DNA of 64,000 bases from Rhabdophis nuchalis (lineage: Eukaryota > Chordata > Lepidosauria > Squamata > Natricidae): assembly GCA_039707465.1 (NCBI GenBank), contig CM077644.1:204419962-204483961 (forward strand). The letters are read 5' to 3'. The notes under the pieces are model-generated. The model was not told the origin of the DNA and ran no database searches. It worked only from the letters and a program-made list of their open reading frames with translations. Shown one piece after another: positions 26,801-39,200 of this stretch. The stretch's first letter is position 1, and every line of letters starts with the position of its first letter. The position numbers were made by a program, and so were the translations under genes.

Positions 26801-29800
26801 TATACTGTACGTGTGCATTTTGTTTTTCTTGCCTAAATGTAGAACCTTACTTTTTTCACAATTGAATTTCATTATATTATTCCACAATATTAATTTCTAG
26901 GGATAGAAAAATTTTCTAAGGAATAAATTGATCAAATGAAGGCAAATAAATTGATTAAATTCTTCTTTCTGTTTTTCCAAATAATAAATTGATCAATAAA
27001 TTGAGCCTAAACTCAGATTAATATTAATAGCTCACAAAGAAAGGAAAGTAAAAATGGAAATAAACCCACCTTCATGAGCAATTACAGATCTTGAGGATGT
27101 TTGAAAACTAAGAATTCCTGCTACATTGTCATTGGCCAAAATCACCACTGTGACAGTATCTGAACTGGGTAAAATACGGCTACCACCTTCAGTGTGGGTC
27201 AAAGTGATGCAAATGCTTTCATCATCTTCGGGCTCAGTGTCGTCTAGAATAGTCAAAGTGACTGGCTTTTTTGTCTCACCTGATAAGAAAAATTAGAGCA
27301 CTTTATGATTATGTAGCAATCTTTCCAATGTTTAGAACACTTATTTCACTTAGATAAACAAAGCTTTCTAAATACAAGCATATAAGCAAAGCAGCTCTAG
27401 CATGTAATACTATTTAAAACTGTTCCTTAATTCCCCTATGAATTTTGGAAAAAATACTATAAAATCATTTTAAGACACCACATTTCAAGTGACATAAAAT
27501 AATCTATGTTTAATGAGTTTAAAATGCTGTAATTTATGTATGATAACCTTCAGAGAGATGTCATGTATATTTTCCTTACAATCTTCTTGTAAGTCACCAT
27601 AAAGCTTGATATATGGCAATGATTGTACAGTACAGTAGCATATTGAGTTTTCATTAGAGGATTCTCTCAAATTTCTTACCTTCTGCAAAAATCAGGACTT
27701 CTCCATCACCTATAAAATCCAGATTTGGGGTAGCCGTTCCACCACTAATGCTCCATTCCACCATCACCTGTCCCAGACTACCTTCTGTTCTATGTATCAT
27801 CAACTGCACTGTATTCTGAGGCCGTTCTTGTACTTCCACATAAAGACCATTCTCAGTTGTATGTGGACTGATGCTATAAATTACAAACACACCAAAAGCA
27901 TCCCCATTCATTAGTATGAGAACCGTAGTGGTGTTTGGTTGCCCTATGACTGGTTGATTTTCAATGCTGGCAGTGACATTCATCAGCACAATTTGTAACA
28001 AAGAAATGGCAAACTTCTCATCCAGTTCTGGAAAACCATCAGGTAATATGGAGACTGTGAGGTTTGCAAATTCTTCTCCTTCTTCCATGATCACCCACTG
28101 GCTGGTAACAGGCTCATAGTCATTATTAGCAATTGCTTTTGTACTGAAAATAGCAGTTAAAATAGTAAGATTTTTCTTGTATATCCAGAATCCTGAGTTG
28201 TTGGTTATTGAGCTACTCCAAGATCCTGCCCAAAAACATGATGGAATTTCAGAAGTACCAGAGAAATAAAAAGCTGAGCAGGCCTGCTCTTTCAAACAAA
28301 GAATAGCACAAGTGTAGAGAGAATCATTGGCTAGTGAAAGATTCACTCTTGTCACATGACTCTCATGTGGAATTCCTTGTATAGGTGCTTCATAATAGCA
28401 TAATACACCTAGCTCTTGCTCTTGTACAAGAGTTATGAAATCAATGTCGGAAGTGCTGTAAAATATCTTCAGTTGCCCAAATCTTCCACCACTACAAATT
28501 AAATAAATGACAAATTAAATAATGATTAAAACAGTTTTCTTGATATAGTTATATTGTTACAGTTAAATTTGAAGGGATGGGGAATGCAAAAGTTAAATTT
28601 GATGTTGTTAAATTTGAGGGGGTGGGGAATGAAAAAAAATAAAAACAAAGCATAACTTTGGACTCTTATGTTTTAAACAGGATACACTAGAGCAGGGAAG
28701 TCAAACTTAAGGCCAGTAGGCCGTATTTTGCCCATGGGGTGCTTAGATCTGGCCTGCAGAGCCACCCTAGAAACAACAAAGGGCTGGCCCATGGTGCCTC
28801 TGCCAGCGAAATTGGTGTGGGTGGGGTTGGGGGTGGCACATGCGGCCCTCCCGAGCTCTGTTTTTGCTGGCAGAGGGTTGCAGTAGGCCATCGCAGCCAA
28901 AAATGGAGCCCGGGAACCCGTTTTTGCTGGCAGAGTGCTCAGGCCACTACAGACACCCCAACATGAGTGATGTTGAACTGGTCACACCTACCCTGGCTAG
29001 GCCCTTCTCCAGTCCCCCGAGATCAAACAAAACCCTGATGTGGCCCTCAATGAAATCGAGTTTGACACCTCTGTTTTACAGGATACTGTAACCTTACTTC
29101 AGATGCTTAGGATGAAAGGCAGAAAGGGAAGCTAAGAAATAGGGATTAAAGGAAGGGCATTTTCCCTAGGTTTTACATTTTTTTAATTTTGGAGGAATAA
29201 TTAGTTGTGAGGGCTTATGTGTTCTAAGTTTACTCAGACTAGAAGTCCTCTCTATGATCTTCATTCAAGGCCATTTCCTGGTGTCCTTATTTCTAAACTA
29301 TATTCATTGGCATTCTCCGATTAGTTTGCTCTTCCCTGAAATGCTTCATTGGCAACATGTTTCTCCTTCCTTAGAATAAGTCAGGGTTTCTAATATTCAT
29401 ATTTGGACACACATATGTAAAACAGCAACTATCATAGAACATCACCCTTATTGACTTATTTATTTAATCTTTATGACACATAGAACCAGAAAATAAAAAT
29501 TATTATTTTACAATGATACTACTAATGTGTTTCAGTTAGGTTTCCCTAATTACAACCTGTTCTCATAGTTCTACACCAAATATTTGGATGCAAATAACAA
29601 TAGCAGTTAAACTTACATATCACTTTACAGTAAAAATAAGTCATATTTATATTCATTTAGCACAGGGGTCTGCAAAGTTGGCTCTTTTAAGACTGGTGGA
29701 CTTCAACTCCCAGAATTCCCCAGCCAGCTGGCTGGGGAACTCTGGGAGTTGAAGTCCACCTGTCTTAAAAGAGCCAACTTTGCAGACCCCTGATATAGCA

Positions 29801-32800
29801 TATTCCTAACAGAGAATTTTGCATTCATTTTAAATCTATGGGAGATATATAAATATATATTAGATATATTTTATATCTAAAATATATCTATTTTATTCTA
29901 TATGTATCTATTAATGCTTACAAATCAGGAATAAATACATTTAATTAAAATTAATATATGGTACACACTATTTGAAAAATAATATTCCAATCAGTAGGAA
30001 TTACTGCTTTCAAAGAAACATTCATTAGATATGCTGCAGAATTCTCTTCCTTGTAGCAAAATCTTTACATGCCTCAAGCAATTTCAAAAGCAATCATGGA
30101 AAAATACTTCAGAATCTCTTCCTACAGTTCAGGTTTTTGAGTTTGTGTTGGTTTATTCCCATGGCCTCATTCTTCCCATGGCCTCATTCTTATCTACAAA
30201 CAGAGTTTTCTCCATTAAACTGTAGATTGTAATATATTGCATATAAATATATATAAATATATATAAATAATGTGTTACAGAGAAACAAATTAATTATTAG
30301 CCATAATCTAGTATTAGGATGTTAAACAGACCTCCTCTTTACTGTTATGTTTGCAGTTGAACTTCTCTCCAATGGCTCTTGAATACGATATAAGGTTTGA
30401 TGAAAGGATACTGTTCCATATGGCTTATCATTGGCAGGAATTACAACATTTGCCACTCTGTCTAGTCCAATAGTACCTCCATTGGAAGCCTGGGTTAATT
30501 CCACTCTGATAATCTGTGATATATTTTGAACAAACACTTAGTTTGGTGCAGAAAAATATAATTAACTCTATGGTTTATTTCAAAATTAAACATGGCCACA
30601 AATTGTAAGTTCTTATTGAGATTCAAGGTACTATCAATTTAAAACGTAAATTTCTCTGAAGCCTTTGCTTGAGAAAGTTCTAGTGATACACAAGGAAACA
30701 ATTTTCACCCCTACTCAGTTTAATTTTCAAAAAATCGTTCTAAATGGTAAGAGACCTAGAGATCAACATTTGAGAACGGGGAATTCAGCAATTAATTTAC
30801 CCTAGCAAAAGGTTTTCTGATTCCTGCTCTCCCCACAAATCAATGGACATTTCCATAGCATTATTATCATTATTATAACTATCATTACCATTATTCCATA
30901 GTATTGTATTTTCACAAGTCCGATACTTGTACTTATGATTTTTATAAACGCAGCTTTTTAAAAAACTTATGCACACATACAGTTCTTCTTTTCACATTTT
31001 GTCTTATTTCTCAGCTTACTTCTTCAATTTCTGGAACATCATCATTCAGAATCTCTAATATCAAATTCTTCATGGTTTCTCCAGGGGAAAATTGAATGTT
31101 GCCTAAGAAGACTTTCAAATCACTGGCAGCAAATTCTCCATCAATGGTAGCAATCCATTCAACAGTCACATTGCCAAGTGTTCCAGCGTTGCGAATAACT
31201 GGCAGATCTATCAGCACTGTATTGCCTTCCGGTTCTTTGACAACTATATTAGTGGTCTGGAAAACTAACAACATGAAGCTTTTTTTCCACTGTAATTTAT
31301 TTTTTCTGTTCGTTGAATACTTTTAATACATATCTTAAATAGAAATTTAATTTTTAATAATCAAATCCGAATAATCGGTGGATTTTTAAAGCTACTGCAT
31401 ATTATAATTTTGAATAGGTCTTCCTAAATTAATAATCAAAGCTTGTGTTGTCCACTCCAACCACATTAGAGCCAAAGTGGGGGAACCAATGGAAACCTGC
31501 ACCAGAGATACAGCACCTTCATTTTTGCTGCCAAAGTTAATCTCATCCTCATTCAAGCAAGAGGCAGCAGAGTCTACAGAACAGAATATGATGACATTCA
31601 GGTAGAGACAAATCTTTTACAAATGTCTTTGTTTAATAATCTCTCTTTAATGTGAACTTGAACTTGAACAATAGAAAAATGAAAAGGTTCATAAAATATT
31701 TCGAGTCCAATTCTAAATGATATTGAAGAATTTTTGTGCTGGTCCAGAATGCTAGTTAGCTTAATCTTTCTCCAACTGTTGGTTAATAAAAGTAAACAAT
31801 GGTCTATGCTCTTAATATCACTGTATTTAAATATTTATATTCTAATTTGATTACTAATTGCTTGAGGTGAATAGGAAGAATACAAATCTTTTAATTAAAT
31901 TAGAAGAGCTCCTAGGTCCCTTCCAACTCTGTTATTCTATTCTGTTCTGCTGTTCTGTTCTGTTGTTCTGTTCTGTTCTGTTCCTATCCCTATCCCCATT
32001 ATTTCACTCCACTCTAATTTCACCAGAACCCTGTGAAGTAGACTAAGAAGTAGGTTTAAAATAGGTACTCTTCCCCTCTCTCTTCTGATTTGTATTCATC
32101 TTGCTTTTGTAAAGTCTTCTATTATACCCTAAAAGGATACCCTGATTTCACAGAGTGCACAAGAGGCCAGTTTAAGATTCAGGGAAGGGAGCCAGAGAGG
32201 GCAGTAGAGAGAAAAACTAAAGTTTTCTTTCTAGGGATTGCAATACTTCTCAACAGACAAAAAGGGATTACATGAATTGTAATCTTTAGTTTAAGTCCTA
32301 AATTTTAAATTGTAAAGCCCAGTGTAAATGTAATGACAATAATCTACAGTACTTTTTCATGGTTTCTGAAGAGGTGTCTTCAAAAAGAAGAAGTGGCCAG
32401 TTGTAAGATAAAATATTTTGAAAAGAAATATTGTTGAGATGAAAGGTAGATTTAAACTTGTTAATTATATTTATTATGATATTTTTCAATTCATAGATGG
32501 TTTTATTAACATTTAAATGCCACCTTACCAAAAGATCCAAATGGATCGTCCGAAGCCTCAATAGTTATAACTGCCTGAGTTAGTCTCCCGAGTTGGGCTC
32601 CACCTGTCGTCTGATTGAACAGCTGCACAAGGAAGGACTCCTCCCTTTCAGGATTAATATCATTAATTATATAAATTGGCACGGCTTTGCTTGTCTCTCC
32701 TTCTAGTAAGACAACATCTGAGGAAGCTACGCTGTAGTCTTCACCTGTTTATAACAAAGATGCCTATTCAAAAACATAATAATACTATTTCTTTATATTA

Positions 32801-35800
32801 TTTCAAATTTAGGTCTAATGAGCAGAATCTATGAGAAAAGTTGGAGAAGATAATCTATATAAAAAAAATGTAAAATAGTTTGTGCAAAGCCACTAATCTC
32901 AGAAAGTACTGCACCGATCGACACCAAATTTTCACACCATGTTCCCAAGGACTTCCGATGCAATCATACGTACATTTTGTGTGGCTGGCACACGTGTGTC
33001 ATGTGCAAGCAGCACAAACGTAGCATATATGCACTTCTCAGGTTGCTTGGCCATTTACCCAGACTGGACCACAGCAATGCGTGGCTGGGTACAGCTAGTA
33101 TAGAATATGCTTGAAATAATACCAACTATTTTATCCTATAGAAACATTTGGAATTCATGTTTTAACCATTCCATATTTCATACCCCCGCAGGCTAGGTGG
33201 TCAGGGAATACAGAGCCAGGCTAGGTGGTCAGGGAATACAGAGCCAGGGTCTGTGGCTGATGTTCTGCAACGCCAGGTCCGTGGTCAACAAAGCCCCCCT
33301 CGTTCATGACCTTGTGTCAGAGGGGGAGCCGGACCTGGTAGGAATTGCGGAAACCTGCCTGGGCCACGAGGGAGGACTTCCCCTCGTTGAAATGTGCCCG
33401 CCAGGTTACCGCGCATTTCATCAGCCGCGGGCCCTAGGCAAGGGTGGCGGGGTAGCGGTCATTATTAAGGAAGGCCTTGAGCCGAGAGAGACCATTGTGC
33501 CTCAGACTACCGGCTGTGAGTCCCTCTGCGTGAAGTGGGGCCTAGGGAGGCAGTTGGGCTTGCTGGTTGTATACCTGGCTCCCCGCTATGTAGCAGCAGC
33601 CCTGCCCGAGCTCCTGGAGGTGATCGCTACGGTGGCAGTGGAGACCCCCAGACTTTTAGTCATGGGGGACTTTAATCTGCCATCGCTGGGCGAATCATCC
33701 GAGGCAGCTCGGGAGTTCATGGCTTCCATGACGGCCATGGACCTGACCCAAGTAATTCAGGGCCCCACCCACGAGGGTGGACATACACCGGATCTCATCT
33801 TTGTCTCAGGCCAATGGAAGAGTGATCTGGGTATAGGGGATATAGTCATCACACCCTTGTCATGGTCAGACCACTCACTTCTCCGGCTCGACTTTCCGAC
33901 CGCTGCTCCCCTCCGCGGGGAGGCGGAACCAGAGTTACCAATCTGGTACCGCCCCAGGCGCTTGATGGACCCGGATGGGTTCCAGACAGCGCTTGGGCCA
34001 TTTCCTGTATCCCTGACCCGCGCCCCGATGGAGGACCTCACGGCCGCATGGAACTCTGCTGCCGTGGGAGCCTTGGATCGGGTCGCGCCCTTGCGGCCTC
34101 TCTTGCGGCGGCGGACCACCCTAGCTCCTTGGTTCACTGAGGAGCTGCGGGTGATGAAGCGCCGCAAGAGATGCCTAGAGAGAAGATGGAGGTCTAGCCG
34201 TTCTGAATCTGACCGGACACAGGTAAGAGCCCATTTACGGACTTACATTGTGACGCTGAGAGTGGCCAAACGTCATCATTGTGCTACTCTCATAGCATCC
34301 GCAGAAAACCGCCCTGCCGCCCTGTTTAGGGTGACCCGCTCCCTCCTTCAACAGAGGGAGCGGGAAGCCCCACTACAGGGTAGAGCAGAGGAATTTGTGA
34401 CTTTTCTGCAGGAGAAAACCGCTCAGATACAGAATGAGCTAGCCCCCATTCTTGGTCCAGTGGGATGCCACGAGAGAGATCTTGTTTGGGAGGAGTTTGA
34501 CTCCGTTACTTCCGAAGATATGGACAGGTTACGTGGGCGACTGCGAGCCACCACATGTTTATTGGACCCGTGTCCCTCCTGGCTTGTACTGGCATCCTGG
34601 GAGGTGACACGAGGCTGGCTCCAAGAGGTTGTCAACGCCTCCTTAAGTGAGGGTTCCTTGCCTGCTTCCCTAAAAGAAGCGATGGTGAGGCCCCTCCTTA
34701 AGAAGCCCTCTTTGGACCCAGCTCTTTTAAACAACTATCGTCCAGTCTCCAACCTTCCCTTTTTGGCGAAGGTTGTCGAGAGTGTGGTGGCACAACAGTT
34801 TCCCCGTCACCTGGAGGAAATTGAGTATCTAGATCCGCGCCAGTCCGGCTTTCGGCCCGGGCATAGCACCGAGACGGCATTGGTCGCGTTGGTAGATGAT
34901 CTCTGGAGGGCCAGAGATGGGGGATGTTCCTCCATCCTGGTCCTATTAGACCTCTCAGCGGCTTTCGATACCATCGACCATGGTATCCTATTGCATCGGC
35001 TGGGGGGGTTGGGGGTGGGAGGCACCGTTTTACGGTGGTTCTCCTCCTACCTCTCTGGCCGATCGCAATTTGTGTTGGCAGGGGAGCAGAGGTCGACCCC
35101 GAGACCCCTCACATGCGGGGTGCCTCAGGGGTCGGTCCTCTCGCCTCTCCTGTTCAACACATACATGAAGCCGCTGGGTGAGATCATCCGTGGTTTTGGG
35201 GTGGAGTACCATCTTTACGCTGATGATACTCAGTTGTATATTTCCACCCCAAACCACCCCAACGATGCCGTAGCGGTGATGTGCCAGTGCCTGGAAGCCG
35301 TACGGATCTGGATGGGAAGGAACGGACTCAGACTCAACCCGACCAAGACCGAGTGGCTGTGGTTTCCGGCTGCCCGATTCAACCAGCTCACTCCATCGCT
35401 GGCCATAGGGGGCGAACATCTTGCCCCTGTGGATGGGGCGCGCAATTTGGGTGTCCTCCTGGATACCCGGCTGTCCATGGAAGATCAAGTGACAGCCGTG
35501 GCCAGGAGGGCGTTTTACCAGGTTCGCCTGGTTTGCCAATTGTGCCCCCTATTGGATCGGGACGCCCTTCGCACAGTCACTCATGCTCTCGTGACATCCC
35601 GACTGGACTATTGCAACTCTCTCTACATGGGGCTCCCCTTGAGGTGCACCCGGAGGCTTCAGCTAGTCCAGAATGCAGCCGCGCGAGCAATTATGGGGAC
35701 CACTAGGTCGACCCACATAACACCGCTCTTGCGCGAGCTGCACTGGCTACCTGTCGTCTTCCGGGTGCGCTTCAAGGTGTTAGTTATCATCTTCAAAGCG

Positions 35801-36232
35801 CTCCATGGCTCGGGACCTAGCTATCTGCGGGATCGGATCCTGCCCCATACATCCTCACGGCCGATCCGCTCCCACAGAGAGGGACTTCTCCGGGTGCCGT
35901 CCACTAGACTCTGTCAGTGGGCGACTCCCAGGGGAAGGGCTCTCTCTGTGGCGGGCCCGGCCCTCTGGAACGACCTTCCCCCCGATATCAGGATGACCAC
36001 TGACCTCCGCTCCTTCCGTCTCAAGCTAAAAACACACTTCTTCTGTCTGGCCGGCCTAGGATAGTCTCTCTGTCTTTGGGTTTTTTTAATGGGGTAGCAC
36101 ATTTTTAGCGAATTTTTAGCACAGGGTTGGTTTAATTGTTTTTTATGAAATGTATGTATTTTTTGACTGTTTTTATTCTGCCTGTGCACCGCCCCGGGTC
36201 CCTGTGGGGAGAGGGTGCGGTTTAAAAATAAA

Positions 36233-36263
<31 letters not shown>

Positions 36264-39200
36264 TGCTACAACCCAAACCTTCTTTGAAGAGATAATGTTA
36301 GCATACATGGTCTACTGAAAACAGGTACCCAAAATAGTGTGCATATAGATAATTGGTATTGTCTGGTCTGAATTGTTTTTTTCAAAAGCTAGCATGCCTT
36401 ATCATCAAATTAATTTATTTTACCATGAGAACAATATATCTAGAAAACCTGAAAAATGATCTCAGGTTAATTAACACAGTAACAGGTTACATTTAAATTT
36501 AAATTAAAACATAAGACAGAATGATCATATAAACTTGAATTCAGCAAAGGATCGTATGTGCTGTGCTATGTTTTTCTTTTGCTTATTCCATGCTGAAACA
36601 CTTCTATATCTTACCACATTATAAAGCCATATTAGCAGAGGCGTAGCGTGGGGGGTGCAGGGGGTGCCGGCCGCACCGGGCGCAACATCTGGGGGGGCGC
36701 GCTCGGGCAGCCCCCTGCCCAATCCAAAAAGCCCCCTAGATGGCATCTCTTGGGCGGCATGAATAATACATTTAAACACTTCAAAACCCGCGTTTGATCC
36801 CCGGCGCGGCTCGACGGATGGCGCTGGGCTCGGAGCTGTCAGAGCTTCTTTTGCAACAGTTTTGGCTTTTTGGGGGGGGGGGGGCAATGAAAAGCAAAAC
36901 GCAAAAAAATCCAAATTGTTGCAAGGAGCGCCTTTCCTTTCCGACGCAGCGAGCACGCCAAAGCTATGGGAGAGTGGGGGGAAGGAGGGAGGGAAAAGAG
37001 GAGGAGGAGGAGGAGGCGGCACGGGGAGGGGGGGGAAGAGGAGGGGGGCGCCCGTTGGCAAAGAGAGAGAGAGAGAGAAAGAGAAAGAAGAAGAAAGAGA
37101 GGAAAGAAGAGATAAATTGGGGAGGGGGAGGCAGAAGGAAGTTTCTCCGCTGTTTCAAAGCGCAAATCTTTCCCCCTCGATTCGGATGGGCTCCCTTCCC
37201 CCGAGTGGGAGGGAATGAGGAGGGGCTGGGAAGGCAGACTTTCCTTCCAACTGGTGCTTTCTGCAAGAGGGGGGGGGGAGGAGGGAAGAATGTGGAGAGG
37301 AAGTGCTGAGAGAAGAGGAAGGAGGGGGGGAAGAGAGAGAGAGGAGGGGGGGAGAAGAAGAGGGAGGAGGAGGAGGAAGAAGTGGAAGGAAAAGCGGAAA
37401 GAGGGAAGAATGTGGAGAGAATGCCAAGAGAGGAAGACGAAGGGAGGAGGAGAGGAAGAAGTGGAAGGGAAAAAACGGAGGAGGAAGGAATGCAGACAGA
37501 GAGCGCCAAGAAGAAAGAAGAAGAGGGGTGGAGGCAGAGAATGAAGGAGGAGGAGTAAGAAGAAAGAAGGAAAAATGAAGAAAAGGAGAGCCACCAAGAG
37601 GAAGAGGAGGAAAAAGTAGGGACAAGGAAGAAGAGGAGGAAGATGAAGAAGAAAAGCAAGAGGAAGGAAGAGTGAAGAAAGAATGGAGAGAAAGACAAAC
37701 CACTCAGGGGCTACAAGAACATCGATTTATCTATTTTTATTTTACGGATGTATTTGTGTTCCACTTTAATAACTCCAGGCACTAAAACAGACTTGCAAGC
37801 CCTTCCTCTTTTTCCCTCTAACAACCCTGTGAGGTGGGCTAGGAGAGAATTAAATCCCCATGTTCAACAACCGTCGGTCGCTAATGTTGAGCAGGGGACT
37901 CTGCAATCCTCATACATGCAGACAGTTGCCCAGCTCCCAAATTTTGATCGGATTCAAAGCGTAAAAGCAGTGAGACACCAAATAGGTGAATTTTATGATG
38001 CTTTTTTCGAAATATCAGAAATTTCCGAAGATCAACAAATTAAAAGCGAGGCAGAATCTCTTGGAAATGCAATGAAAGACTATAAATTTTTAGTATCACT
38101 GGTTTTTTGGTACGATTTACTGTTCCAAGTCAATTATGTAAGCAAGGAACTTCAAAGTAAATCTGTAGAAGTATCCATTGCACTTTCTTCATTTGAAAAA
38201 CTTTTAAAATGGTTAAGCGACTACAGAAATACTGGATTCAAACAAGTTTTAGTTCAAGCAAAAATTCTTGCACAAGATTTGGAAATATCTACAGAATTTC
38301 GAAATAAAAGGCTTCAGAAAAGAAAGAAACATTTCAATTATGAAGGCGATGATGAACCTATTGTAGATCCGATAAACGCATACAAGATATCTTTTTAAAA
38401 TTTTGTTTTAGATAAAGCTACAGAATCACTAAAAGATCGTTTTGAATAATTCAAAAATCATAATGACTTATTTGGGTTTCTGGGAAAATTTCAAAATATG
38501 GAAAAAGAAGCACTTCAAAAACATGCAGCTAAATTAGAAATTTCTCTAACAGATTCTAGGTTCACAGAAAATGATGCACCAATAGTGAAGGAAACTGATA
38601 TAGATGGGAAAATGTTAGTTGAAGAAATGGAAGCTTTAAAATCTATCCTTCCATCAGAATTTTTTGAAAATCCATTTAAAATGTTCAAATTTTTATCGGA
38701 AAATGACAGAGCAATGGCATTTCCAAACTTGTTTATTGCTCTCCGAATATATTTAACAATTCCAGTGAGCGTTGCTTCTGGGGAGAGATCATTTTCCAGG
38801 CTAAAACTAATAAAAAACTATCTGAGATCAACAATGACTCAGGATAGATTAAATAGTTTAGCAATTATGTCGATTGAAGGTAAAGAAGCAAGGAAATTGG
38901 GTTTTCAAACTATTTTAGAAGAATTTACAGAACAAAAACTTAGAAATATGTAAATTCATATATTCATATTCAATGATGTAAATTTATATTCAATAAAATG
39001 TAATTGTTTTTGTATTTTGTGTATTTTTATTTTTTAATGTATGTAGAAGTTTACCTATCTTATGATCCATGATATTTGATTTATATATATATTGAATTTG
39101 CATTTTATTTAAATATTTAATATATAGAGGGCCCCGCAAAAAAAATCCAATCGGGCCCCGCACTTATTGGATCCGGGCCTGCACATACACACACAAACAC

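Larger units (their letters stand above)
33190..36262 (+). mobile_element. L2 LINE, nearly complete EN-RT frame and 3' UTR
   Basis: Runs from a duplicated 28-bp stretch at its 5' end to the L2 3' signature (cctgtgcaccgccccgggtc) and a (TTA)n tail at 36233-36262. It lies opposite to ADGRV1. The 5' end appears truncated inside the coding region, since the copy at 40690 carries extra upstream sequence. Confidence 0.9.

Noticed and set aside
31090..31256. Downstream AG (after TTTTCC) as the start of exon W14.
   Set aside because: It would break the reading frame from W13; the AG eight bases upstream keeps it.
31427..31574. Open minus-strand stretch of about 50 codons between W13 and W14 ([17 protein letters not shown]).
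   Set aside because: It has an acceptor-like AG, but no donor in a usable place. W13 joins W14 directly ([13 protein letters not shown]) as the family requires.
36794..37703. Several overlapping frames on both strands rich in G/R/E or S/P/L.
   Set aside because: Readings of the purine-rich tract; no domain or codon signal.
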